Below are positions 1 to 7,206 of a stretch of 15,887 nt of DNA, one piece after another (position 1 is the stretch's first letter; each line of letters starts with the position of its first letter). Position numbers and translations under genes: made by a program. Below the pieces are notes generated by a model. It worked only from the letters and a program-made list of their open reading frames with translations. It was not told the DNA's origin and did no database searches. This DNA is from Nitrososphaeraceae archaeon (lineage in GTDB: Archaea; Thermoproteota; Nitrososphaeria; Nitrososphaerales; Nitrososphaeraceae): contig JAICQW010000023.1 in NCBI GenBank assembly GCA_025937665.1, positions 1-15,887 of the forward strand, read 5' to 3'.

Positions 1-105
1 AATTTAATGAAAGGGGCGGCTGGTTCTGCCATCCAGAATATGAACCTCATGTGTGGATTTAACGAGACTAGTGGACTAAGATATACCCCATTGACACCGG
101 TATGA
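1..105 (+). CDS. lysY: LysY, LysW-aminoadipate semialdehyde-forming reductase (3' end only)
   Basis: The window opens inside an open frame that encodes 34 residues and stops with TGA at 103-105. The visible tail (KGAAGSAIQNMNLMCGF..., ending TPLTPV) matches the C-terminus of the ArgC/LysY family, the NADPH-dependent reductases that convert LysW-carried aminoadipyl phosphate to the semialdehyde. The GAAGSAIQNMNLM segment is the usual family signature near the end. Its stop overlaps the lysZ start as ATGA, so the two are probably translationally coupled. Only the extreme C-terminus is present, so the call rests on this motif plus the lysine-operon context. The alternative is an ArgC used for arginine only, or a bifunctional enzyme serving both pathways. 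Confidence 0.85.
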   Translation, partial: NLMKGAAGSAIQNMNLMCGFNETSGLRYTPLTPV

Positions 106-902
106 TAGTCATAAAGTTTGGTGGAAGTGTGCTTTATGAACTACATCCATCAATAATTGAAGACATACACAAAATTTCACTGAATGAAAAAATGGTTCTA
201 GTACATGGTGGGGGTAACGAAGTAACCAATATAGCCACAAAACTTGGGAAAGAGCAGAAGTTCATCGTTTCTCCCAGTGGTATTAGGAGTAGGTTCACTG
301 ATAAGGAAACAGTTGAAATTTATACAATGGTAATGTCTGGTAAAATTAATAAAATAATTGTCAAGATGATGGTAGAAGCAGGAATAATGGCGGTGGGAAT
401 TTCAGGTATCGATGCCGGCATCTTGCGGGCGATTCGAAAAACCAAACTTACTGTGCTAAATGAAAAAGGACGCAAGATGATCATAGAAGGTGGATATACC
501 GGAAAAATTCAATCTGTCGAAACCTCGCTACTAAAAACCCTGACAGACAATGGATATTTACCAGTAGTATCACCAATAGCGCTAAGTGAAAATTATGAAT
601 TTTTGAATGTTGATGGGGATAGAGCTGCAGCGTACATTGCGGGAAACTTGAAGGCAGACAGAGTGATTTTTCTGACTAACGTAAACGGTTTGCATCTGGA
701 TGACAAATTAGTAAAGAGCCTAACTGCTAGTCAGGCCAAAGAATCTCTACCAAAAATTGGTTTTGGAATGGAAAAAAAGATATTGGCTAGTACAGAAGCC
801 CTAATGTTGGGGGCAAAAGAAGTGATAATTGCATCAGGTAAGGCATCTAATCCAATTTCAAGTGCAATAAATCATGAAGATTGTACGGTGATTTCGAATT
901 GA
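102..902 (+). CDS. lysZ: LysZ, LysW-L-2-aminoadipate 6-kinase (acetylglutamate kinase family)
   Basis: The 266-residue protein has the amino-acid-kinase fold signatures in order: KFGGS at residues 5-9, VHGGG near 34-38, and NVDGDRAAAYIAG near 168-180, the nucleotide-binding part of the ArgB/LysZ family. Length is normal for the family. It would phosphorylate the side-chain carboxyl of alpha-aminoadipate (or glutamate in arginine synthesis) while the substrate is attached to LysW in the cytoplasm. The ATG at 102 forms an ATGA overlap with the lysY stop, and its own TGA overlaps the lysJ start. The neighbours lysY, lysJ, lysW, lysX and lysK separate it from a classical acetylglutamate kinase. 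Whether it also serves ornithine synthesis cannot be told from sequence alone. Confidence 0.92.
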   Translation: MIVIKFGGSVLYELHPSIIEDIHKISLNEKMVLVHGGGNEVTNIATKLGKEQKFIVSPSGIRSRFTDKETVEIYTMVMSGKINKIIVKMMVEAGIMAVGISGIDAGILRAIRKTKLTVLNEKGRKMIIEGGYTGKIQSVETSLLKTLTDNGYLPVVSPIALSENYEFLNVDGDRAAAYIAGNLKADRVIFLTNVNGLHLDDKLVKSLTASQAKESLPKIGFGMEKKILASTEALMLGAKEVIIASGKASNPISSAINHEDCTVISN

Positions 903-2086
903 CTCTTAATGAAGACTCATTTCTGATAAATCTATATCAAAGATTTCCTGTTACTATTCATAGGGCACAAGACGCAACAGTATGGGATAGCGATGGGAAT
1001 GAATACATCGATTGTATGGGTGGATATGGAGTAGCCATAATAGGGCATTGCAACAGAGAAGTCATAAAGGCAATATCTGAGCAGATGAATAAAGTTATGG
1101 TGTGTCATATGTCTACTTATAACGACAGTAGACTTCAATTTCTTTCAAAGTTAAAGTCTATTGCACCTGAAAAGCTGGACAGGATTTTCTTTAGTAATAG
1201 TGGGGCTGAGTCAATCGAAGCAGCTTTAAAATTCTCACGAAAATATACTAAAAAAACTGGGATTATCTCTATGTTTGGGGGTTATCATGGAAAGACCTTT
1301 GGAGCACTTTCTGTGACCTATAATGCTAAATATCGAAAATCATTTAGTCCTTTACTAGAGGGAGTAAAATTTGTTCCGTTTGGGGATATACGGTCACTTG
1401 CAGACGCAATAGATGAAAGTACTGGGACTGTTATTTTAGAACCCATTCAGGGAGAATCGGGAATAATAATGCCTCCAGAAGGCTATGTAAAGGCGGTTAG
1501 AGATTTATGTACTGAGAAAAATTTAATACTTATCTTCGATGAAATACAAACTGGACTTGGAAGAACCGGTAAGATGTGGGCAGGCCAGAATTGGAACGCC
1601 GTACCAGATATCATGTGTATAGCAAAAGGTATTGCATCAGGTGTCCCGGCAGGTGTAACGTTTGTAAAGGAAGAAATAGCCAACTGTATGAACCTCGGAG
1701 AACATTCTTCAACTTTTGCAGGAAATCCCATTGCATGTTCCGCTGGAAATGCCACCATAGACACGATAATAAGAGAAGATCTGGTAACAAAAGCCTCTGA
1801 TACGGGTACGTATTTCAAGAACAAACTTGTTGAATTAAAACAAAAACATCCCATTATAAGAGATGTAAGAGGTATGGGGATGATGCTTGCATTAGAATCG
1901 CGTTTTGATGTACGGGATATATTGATGGACGGGATAAAAAGAGGCCTACTGATGTTATATTCTGGAAGAACAATAATTCGACTTCTACCACCTTTGGTAA
2001 TGAAGAAAGAGCAGGTCAGTAGAGCTATCGATATAATGGATGATATTCTAACTGTCGAGGAGAAGAGGCGGAATGTCAAAGGATAA
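899..2086 (+). CDS. lysJ: LysJ, LysW-aminoadipate semialdehyde/lysine aminotransferase
   Basis: This is a class III PLP-dependent aminotransferase of the ArgD/LysJ type. Visible motifs (395-residue numbering) are NSGAE near 100-104, GGYHGKT near 127, DEIQTGLGRTG near 214-224 with the PLP-contacting Asp, and AKGIASG with the Schiff-base lysine near 243. It would aminate the LysW-bound semialdehyde, with glutamate as donor, giving LysW-lysine. The open frame extends to a TTG at 881 (401 aa). I prefer the in-frame TTG at 899 because it forms a TTGA overlap with the lysZ stop, like the ATGA and GTGA junctions in the same operon, and because homologues begin about here. The stop overlaps the lysM start by 14 bases. 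Confidence 0.9.
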   Translation: MTLNEDSFLINLYQRFPVTIHRAQDATVWDSDGNEYIDCMGGYGVAIIGHCNREVIKAISEQMNKVMVCHMSTYNDSRLQFLSKLKSIAPEKLDRIFFSNSGAESIEAALKFSRKYTKKTGIISMFGGYHGKTFGALSVTYNAKYRKSFSPLLEGVKFVPFGDIRSLADAIDESTGTVILEPIQGESGIIMPPEGYVKAVRDLCTEKNLILIFDEIQTGLGRTGKMWAGQNWNAVPDIMCIAKGIASGVPAGVTFVKEEIANCMNLGEHSSTFAGNPIACSAGNATIDTIIREDLVTKASDTGTYFKNKLVELKQKHPIIRDVRGMGMMLALESRFDVRDILMDGIKRGLLMLYSGRTIIRLLPPLVMKKEQVSRAIDIMDDILTVEEKRRNVKG

Positions 2087-2495
2087 CGAATTTGATCAAC
2101 GGATCCTCGAAATCCTCAGATTGGATTCTAGAAAATCATTTGTGGAAATAGGTAAGGAACTTGGTTTGTCTGAATCTGCAATAAGACGAAGAATCAAGAA
2201 TCTTATTGATGATGGCTCGATATCGAGGTTCACAATTGAAGAAAATTCTGACAAGAAAACCAGCGCCATAACATTGCTCTCTGTAGGACCAACTACTGAT
2301 ACGAACTCAGTTGCGTCGAAACTCCAGAGTATTGCTGGCGTCAAGGTTATCTATGAAATAACCGGACAGTATGATATAGCGGTGATATTGTCATCCAATT
2401 CTATTAACGAAATTAATAGCAGTATTGACGATATAAGAAGAATTGAAGGGGTATCAGATACGGACACGGTCATTATCTTAAGAACATTAACATGA
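2073..2495 (+). CDS. lysM: LysM-like Lrp/AsnC family transcription regulator
   Basis: The 140-residue protein has an N-terminal winged helix-turn-helix (about residues 8-55, with KSFVEIGKELGLSESAIRRR as the recognition region). A C-terminal Lrp-type ligand-binding domain follows (about 65-140), including the ITGQYDIAVIL stretch typical of the family. Lrp-family regulators bind amino acids and act as dimers or octamers. In Sulfolobus, LysM sits in the lysine cluster and activates it when lysine is scarce. The position between lysJ and lysS supports the same role here. A purine-rich stretch GAGGAGAAGAGG just upstream of the ATG could serve as ribosome binding site. The assignment as LysM rests on context; the Lrp family itself is clear. 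Confidence 0.85.
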   Translation: MSKDNEFDQRILEILRLDSRKSFVEIGKELGLSESAIRRRIKNLIDDGSISRFTIEENSDKKTSAITLLSVGPTTDTNSVASKLQSIAGVKVIYEITGQYDIAVILSSNSINEINSSIDDIRRIEGVSDTDTVIILRTLT

Positions 2496-2512
2496 ATTAC
2501 TCCTTGAGAGTG

Positions 2513-2530
2513 CCGAAAAGATTTATATTC
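2513..2530 (+). promoter_or_regulatory. BRE/TATA promoter for lysS-lysW-lysX-lysK
   Basis: In the 64-bp gap after lysM, CCGAAAAG (2513-2520) followed by ATTTATATTC (2521-2530) resembles an archaeal BRE plus TATA box. It lies about 35 nt before the lysS ATG and would give a leader of roughly 10 nt. A TTCGAA palindrome at 2533-2538 lies between the TATA box and the gene and could be part of an Lrp-type operator. A second AT-rich stretch at 2541-2552 is too close to the ATG to be the main TATA box. Confidence 0.55.
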
Positions 2531-2559
2531 TATTCGAAATAAGTTATAAATAAGCATAA

Positions 2560-3753
2560 ATGTCACTATATTCAGACGATCCCAATCATTTTGCGAACAT
2601 ATATAATCAAACAATACCCAACAAAGAAATAAGAATCCTGGATTCAACGCTTCGAGAAGGTGAGCAACATCCAGGAGTGGCTTTTACAAATAAACAAAGA
2701 ATACAGATTGCCTGGTTATTGGACTCGTTTGGTGTAAATCAAATAGAAATAAGCCCGGTTGTCTCTCATGATCATTTCGAAGCAACAAAGACAATAATCA
2801 AACAGGGTCTCAAAGCAGACATACTGGCCCATGTGAGGGCGCTTAAATCTGATGTCGAAGTTGCAATTGACTGTGATGCAACATGGGTCGCAACATATAT
2901 GGGAATTTCGGACATACACTTATCAACAAAACTAAAGATATCAAGAGAAGAAGCAAAAATCAGAGCCCTTGAAGTTGCAGATTTTATTAAATCACATGGG
3001 TTGAAATCACGTTTTACTATGGAAGATGCAAGTAGGACAGACCCTTCGTTCCTAATCGAAATGTGCAAGGAAATGAATTCACGAGGAATTGAAAGAATTA
3101 GCATACCTGATACTGTAGGAATCATGCGTCCACAGGGAATGTACAACTTAGTTAAGATGATATACGACAATATCGACACGAAAATATCAGCGTTAGATGT
3201 ACACTGCCATAACGATGTAGGACTGGCGCTTGCAAATGCACTAGCAGGATGCGAAGCAGGAGCAAGTCAGATCCATACTACCATTGACGGATTTGGTGAA
3301 AGAACTGGTATTCCATCTCTAGCAGAAACAGCAGTTGCCCTAAATGTCATCTACGGAATGCCTAATGATTTTAGGTTGCATATGTTGAAGGATCTTTCAA
3401 GAACCATTGAAGCTTATACACATATTGAGACTCCTGAATCTAAACCCATAGTCGGAGAAAGTGCGTATAAACATAAAGCAGGAACACATTTGGCTGCAAT
3501 TCTACAAAATCCATCAGCTTATGAAATTCTCGAACCCCGTCTTGTTGGGAATAGAAGAAAAATTGTGTTCGGAGAGTTAGCAGGTAAAAATGGAGCTGCT
3601 TATCTTCTGTCTTTGTTGGGACTTGAATCTTCAAAAGTTGAAGCAGAGAAAATGGCCAAGGGTCTGAAGGAACTACGTATGGGGGATATCTTGGAGCTAT
3701 ATCTTGATGAAAGATTAGAAAGAAAAATACTTAACGATGCATTATCAAAGTAG
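2560..3753 (+). CDS. lysS: Homocitrate synthase (LysS)
   Basis: The 397-residue protein belongs to the DRE-TIM (LeuA/HCS) family. RILDSTLREGEQ at about residues 25-36 carries the catalytic Arg and metal-binding Asp region. HCHND near residue 218 supplies the metal-binding HxH. The GESAYKHKAGTHLAAI segment near 305 and the VFGxLAGKNGA tail fit homocitrate synthase of the Thermus type. It condenses acetyl-CoA with 2-oxoglutarate, the first step of the aminoadipate route to lysine. The protein ends soon after the TIM barrel and lid region and has no room for the longer C-terminal regulatory domain of isopropylmalate synthases. Isopropylmalate or citramalate synthase are alternatives on fold alone; the LysW operon makes homocitrate synthase much the best call. 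Confidence 0.87.
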   Translation: MSLYSDDPNHFANIYNQTIPNKEIRILDSTLREGEQHPGVAFTNKQRIQIAWLLDSFGVNQIEISPVVSHDHFEATKTIIKQGLKADILAHVRALKSDVEVAIDCDATWVATYMGISDIHLSTKLKISREEAKIRALEVADFIKSHGLKSRFTMEDASRTDPSFLIEMCKEMNSRGIERISIPDTVGIMRPQGMYNLVKMIYDNIDTKISALDVHCHNDVGLALANALAGCEAGASQIHTTIDGFGERTGIPSLAETAVALNVIYGMPNDFRLHMLKDLSRTIEAYTHIETPESKPIVGESAYKHKAGTHLAAILQNPSAYEILEPRLVGNRRKIVFGELAGKNGAAYLLSLLGLESSKVEAEKMAKGLKELRMGDILELYLDERLERKILNDALSK

Positions 3754-3764
3754 AGGAGATAGTA

Positions 3765-3932
3765 ATGATAAAATGCACTGAATGTGACGCAGAAATCAAA
3801 ATTCCTGATGATGCGATGGAAAACGAAATTGTGACATGTCCTGACTGTGGTGCCAGTTACGAACTAATAAAGTCAAGTAATGGGTTTACCATAAGACCTG
3901 CACAATCTGTCGGAGAGGATTGGGGAGAGTGA
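3765..3932 (+). CDS. lysW: LysW, amino-group carrier protein
   Basis: This short gene encodes 55 residues from ATG 3765 to TGA 3930-3932. It has two zinc-knuckle pairs, CTEC at residues 4-7 and CPDC at 25-28, and ends exactly in EDWGE, the defining C-terminal motif of LysW. The terminal glutamate side chain is the attachment point to which LysX joins the amino group of alpha-aminoadipate. The acidic body of the protein guides the carried intermediates to LysZ, LysY, LysJ and LysK. A strong purine-rich ribosome binding site (GAGGAG at 3753-3758) precedes the ATG by about 6 nt. The lysX start lies inside the last codons, as a GTGA overlap. Length and motifs are standard, and the identification is very secure. 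Confidence 0.97.
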   Translation: MIKCTECDAEIKIPDDAMENEIVTCPDCGASYELIKSSNGFTIRPAQSVGEDWGE

Positions 3933-4795
3933 AAGGGCATAACAATAAACCTTCTTTTTTCATTCTTTACGACCAACTAAGATGGGAAGAAAAATCACTA
4001 ATTGAAGCAGCGAAAAAAAAGGATATTAATTTAGAAGTAATTAATTGTAGAGAAAATTCAATCGACCTTGACGAAGACAAATCGAATTATCGTGATGACA
4101 TTATCTTACAAAGATGTGTGAGTTATTACAATAATTTGCATTCAACCGCTGCATTTGAGGGCCTTGGAGCAAAGGTGATAAATTCTTTACATACTGCGAT
4201 AATGTGTGGGAATAAACTGTTTACCCATATGGAATTGTCAAAATCAGATATTGCCATTCCAAAAGCATTTTGTGCCTTCTCTAATCAATCAGCTATGAGT
4301 ATCCTGGAGAAGAACGGATACCCAAAGGTTATCAAACCTGTGGTAGGTAGCTGGGGAAGAATGATCGCGTTACTAAAGGATAAAGAGGCGGCTGAAGCAG
4401 TAATAGAAGATAGGGAACACATGTATCCACTATATCATGTGATTTATTTCGAGGAGTTTGTAAAAAGACCTCCCAGGGATATTAGAAGTATTGTCGTAGG
4501 GGACAAAGTAGTTGCAGCCATCTATAGGTACTCGGGAGATAATGAATGGAAAACCAACATGGCTCTTGGAGGAAAGGCAGAAGCATGCAAAGTTACGAAA
4601 GAAATGGAAGAGCTTTGTCTGAAAGCTGCAAAGACAATGAAGGGTGAGATATTGGGAGTAGATTTAATGGAAGGCGAAAATGGACTTCTTGTGCACGAGG
4701 TAAACAATACTACAGAGTTCAAGAACACCGTTAGGGTTACTGGAGTGGACATCCCATCCCTTATCATAGATCATCTAATAAAATCCAATAAATAA
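3929..4795 (+). CDS. lysX: LysX, LysW-2-aminoadipate ligase (ATP-grasp)
   Basis: The 288-residue ATP-grasp ligase of the RimK/LysX type joins alpha-aminoadipate to the C-terminal Glu of LysW using ATP. Visible parts are KPVVGSWGRM near residue 136 (ATP-grasp lysine and glycine loop), EEFVKRPPRDIRSIVVG near 175-190, and EVNNTTEFKN near 257-266 with metal-binding Glu and Asn residues. The frame is open back to a TTG at 3920. I prefer GTG at 3929, which overlaps the lysW stop as GTGA and follows the purine-rich GGAGAGGATTGGGGAGA. A paralogue, ArgX, uses glutamate instead. The LysW-adjacent position favours LysX, but substrate choice (aminoadipate, glutamate or both) cannot be settled here. Confidence 0.9.
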   Translation: MKGHNNKPSFFILYDQLRWEEKSLIEAAKKKDINLEVINCRENSIDLDEDKSNYRDDIILQRCVSYYNNLHSTAAFEGLGAKVINSLHTAIMCGNKLFTHMELSKSDIAIPKAFCAFSNQSAMSILEKNGYPKVIKPVVGSWGRMIALLKDKEAAEAVIEDREHMYPLYHVIYFEEFVKRPPRDIRSIVVGDKVVAAIYRYSGDNEWKTNMALGGKAEACKVTKEMEELCLKAAKTMKGEILGVDLMEGENGLLVHEVNNTTEFKNTVRVTGVDIPSLIIDHLIKSNK

Positions 4796-4804
4796 TTAGC
4801 CAAA

Positions 4805-5932
4805 TTGATCTCTTCAGCATATGCGATTGAATTATTGAAAAAAGCTCTTGAAATATATACTCCTTCTAGATCAGAGGCACAATTAGCCAATCTGATCAAG
4901 GAAAAGTGTCTCGATGATCTGGGGTTTGAGAAAGTAAGTATCGATAGTGTTGGGAATGTAATCGCAACTAAGGGAAGCGGCAGTCCGAGGATTCTTTTAT
5001 GTGGACATATGGACACAGTGCCAGGACAAATTCCGGTTAGAGTAGAGTCAGGGTACCTTTTTGGTAGAGGGGCGTCCGATGCCAAAGCACCGCTTATAGC
5101 CATGCTTCTTGCCTGCTCGGAATTCAAGCAGAGTGGAACTATAATATTTGCAGGGGTTGTAGATGAAGAAGGGAACGCTACTGGTATTAAGGAGCTTGTT
5201 AAGAATAAATTATCTGTCGATTATGCAATATTTGGAGAACCAAGTGGAATTGACAAAATTACTATATCATATAAGGGAAGACTTGCGTTAAGACTTACAT
5301 GTGATGTACTTGATAGTGCTCATGCTAGTGCTCCCTGGCTTTCAAGAAATTCTATTGAGGAGGTGTATGAGGTGTGGAAGTTACTTAGTAACGAAATATC
5401 ATCAAAATATAATAAAACCGATAAAAAAAGTCAATCGGTAAGTCTCAGTCTCACAGAAATTTCTGGAGGGTCTAGTCATAATGTTACGCCACAAAAGTGT
5501 AAGATAACGATCGACATCAGAGTACCGAATGGGGTTAAATGTCAAGATGTGCTTGATGCCTTGGATACGTCTATTAAAAATATTTCTGAACTGCGGAAGG
5601 TGAAAATTACTTACCGGATTGAGGATATTACAGAACCTTTTGAAGCTGACCATTCATCCCCAATAGTTAGGGCACTGTCTCTCTCAATATTAGATATTGG
5701 CAAGGTGCGTCCGTTACTTTTAAGGAAAACAGGTACTGGAGATATGAACGTATTAGGAAATTCCCTGAAGATCCCTATGGTAACGTATGGACCCGGTGAA
5801 CCTCATGTGTCACATTCTAAGGACGAAAGAGTGGAAATACAGTCCTACCTAACCAGCATTGAAATTTACAATAGGGCACTTTTTCATACCTCAAGGCTAC
5901 ACCATAATAAGAGGAATCCGAGTACCAGATGA
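4805..5932 (+). CDS. lysK: LysK, LysW-lysine hydrolase (M20 family)
   Basis: The 375-residue M20-family metallohydrolase releases lysine (or ornithine) from LysW. Zinc-site motifs are GHMDTVPG at residues 67-74, GRGASDAKAP around 88-97 with the bridging Asp, DEEG near 120-123 with the catalytic Glu pair, FGEPSG near 147, and GPGEPHVSHSKDE near 329-341 with the late His. It starts with TTG; no ATG or GTG fits before the conserved N-terminus, and no clear Shine-Dalgarno is seen. It lies in the same reading frame as lysX, separated only by TAA TTA GCC AAA, so it is probably translated by re-initiation. Length is usual for LysK. Confidence 0.9.
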   Translation: MISSAYAIELLKKALEIYTPSRSEAQLANLIKEKCLDDLGFEKVSIDSVGNVIATKGSGSPRILLCGHMDTVPGQIPVRVESGYLFGRGASDAKAPLIAMLLACSEFKQSGTIIFAGVVDEEGNATGIKELVKNKLSVDYAIFGEPSGIDKITISYKGRLALRLTCDVLDSAHASAPWLSRNSIEEVYEVWKLLSNEISSKYNKTDKKSQSVSLSLTEISGGSSHNVTPQKCKITIDIRVPNGVKCQDVLDALDTSIKNISELRKVKITYRIEDITEPFEADHSSPIVRALSLSILDIGKVRPLLLRKTGTGDMNVLGNSLKIPMVTYGPGEPHVSHSKDERVEIQSYLTSIEIYNRALFHTSRLHHNKRNPSTR

Positions 5933-5941
5933 AATACTGAT

Positions 5942-6997
5942 ATGTTGTATTTGGTCGGTGCCGGAATTTATGACACTTTTGAAATGGGTAATTCAATTGA
6001 GATACTGAAAAAATGCGATATAATTTATATTGAAAGATTCACATCGCCTATTTCGGACAATTTTATTGAAATCCTCAAGTCAACTCTGAAACCGGGAAAA
6101 AAAATAGAGTTTGTAAAAAGGTGGTTTGTAGAAGATGGTAGACAAATATTAGATGAGTCAAAGACTTTGAATATTGGATTGGTAAGTTATGGAGACCCGA
6201 CTATAGCGACAACTTTTACAGAATTGAGAATAAGGGCCGTTAGAAATGATATTAATGTCAAAGTTATACATGCCGCTTCAGGAATTACTTCTCTCGTAGG
6301 GGAATCAGGATTACAAATCTACAAGATAGGAAAACTAGTTACTATGATGGAAGAAAGACAATCAGCATTGAGTGTTTATACGACAATCTTTAACAACCTG
6401 AATTTGAATTGTCACACCATCATACTAACTGAATATAGACAGGATGAAGATGGATCCGTTTTTTTCATGAAACCAAATGATGTAATCTCAAGACTGCTTG
6501 AGGTAGAGAAAGATATCGCGTACGAGTTTGTTTCAGAGCATTCATTTTTGATTGTTCTTTCAAGAATTGGAACGGATAGGCAAAGAATAGTCAGTGGCAA
6601 GATTAAATCCCTATTGGGCATAGATTACGGAGCAGGACCCCATGCTATCATATTTCCTTCCAAGCTCCATTTTACAGAAGAGGATGCAATATTGAATTTG
6701 ACTGAAATAATCGATAGACCTGATGATAATACGGCGAAGATAAAGAGCATTTCGGATCATATGTTAAATAAATACGAGCCAATTATTAGAAATGAAATTA
6801 AACAACTAAGAGAATCACTAGTTTCCAGAAAGAGCGAGAATATTCAACTAGAATTACTGGAGAATGCAGAATTATATCTGGATGATGCAATCCAATTCTT
6901 CAGGCAAGGCAAAAAGGAGTTGGCTGTATTATCTATTGGATATGCAGACGGACTGGTAGACGCAATAAAACAAATGTTAGGATTGAGTAATCTGTAA
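5942..6997 (+). CDS. dphB: Diphthine synthase DphB with C-terminal DUF357-like domain
   Basis: Residues 1 to about 255 form a SAM-dependent diphthine synthase of the tetrapyrrole-methylase fold. The visible parts are LYLVGAGIYD at the N-terminus, VSYGDPTIATTFTEL at 81-95, and AASGITSLVGESGLQIYKIG at 111-130. The enzyme methylates the modified histidine of elongation factor aEF2 during diphthamide synthesis. DphB proteins are usually about 255-285 residues. This one has 351, and the extra tail (about 260-351) has the helical pattern of DUF357, including AELYLDDAIQFFRQGKKELAV followed by a SIGYADGLVDAIKQ-like end. The gene follows lysK by 9 bp and is probably co-transcribed with it, although its role is unrelated to lysine. 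The DphB call is secure; the DUF357 call rests on pattern recognition. Confidence 0.9.
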   Translation: MLYLVGAGIYDTFEMGNSIEILKKCDIIYIERFTSPISDNFIEILKSTLKPGKKIEFVKRWFVEDGRQILDESKTLNIGLVSYGDPTIATTFTELRIRAVRNDINVKVIHAASGITSLVGESGLQIYKIGKLVTMMEERQSALSVYTTIFNNLNLNCHTIILTEYRQDEDGSVFFMKPNDVISRLLEVEKDIAYEFVSEHSFLIVLSRIGTDRQRIVSGKIKSLLGIDYGAGPHAIIFPSKLHFTEEDAILNLTEIIDRPDDNTAKIKSISDHMLNKYEPIIRNEIKQLRESLVSRKSENIQLELLENAELYLDDAIQFFRQGKKELAVLSIGYADGLVDAIKQMLGLSNL

Positions 6998-7054
6998 TTA
7001 AAATTACAATGTTCAATTCTCAAAGAGTCTGTTCAAAGCTATTGAATCCAACCT

Positions 7055-7077
7055 AGTAATTTACTAAAAAATAGTAA
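7055..7077. repeat. Competing short inverted repeats downstream of dphB
   Basis: AGTAA at 7055-7059 can pair with TTACT at 7061-7065, and TTACTA at 7061-7066 can instead pair with TAGTAA at 7072-7077 around an AAAAA loop. The two stems share the middle strand and exclude each other. They lie just before a stronger hairpin at 7082-7106. They may be part of a transcript end or a regulator site; the function is unknown and AT-rich chance pairing is possible. Confidence 0.4.
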
Positions 7078-7081
7078 TATC

Positions 7082-7106
7082 CTCGTGCAAATTCCATTTG
7101 CATGAG
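7082..7106. repeat. 10-bp stem-loop between dphB and the CHRD gene
   Basis: CTCGTGCAAA (7082-7091) and TTTGCATGAG (7097-7106) form a 10-bp stem with one G-U wobble and a 5-nt loop TTCCA. It lies 84 bp after the dphB stop and 100 bp before the CHRD start, in the largest gene-free stretch of the window (6998-7206). No ORF fits that stretch. It could be an RNA 3'-end structure, or a dyad operator upstream of the TATA box at 7179. Confidence 0.5.
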
Positions 7107-7178
7107 TATTTCTAGTTATCGGAATTTCGAAGTCTATCCATGCTATTTATCCTCACACATTATTCCATTTCATAATTT

Positions 7179-7187
7179 TTTTATAAG
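7179..7187 (+). promoter_or_regulatory. TATA box of the CHRD-protein gene
   Basis: TTTTATAAG, preceded by a T-run, is centred 24 nt before the ATG at 7207. This is the spacing expected for an almost leaderless archaeal transcript. No Shine-Dalgarno is seen before the ATG, which agrees with leaderless translation. Confidence 0.55.
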
Positions 7188-7206
7188 GGCAAGATAAACA
7201 TTAAGT

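Noticed and set aside
881..898. Longer lysJ start at TTG 881
   Set aside because: In-frame TTG 899 overlaps the lysZ stop as TTGA, matching the other operon junctions, and fits homologue N-termini better. It is not excluded.
1483..2079. 198-aa minus-strand ORF opposite lysJ
   Set aside because: Antisense shadow with low-complexity Ser/Ile-rich composition and no recognisable domain; the + strand gene is clear.
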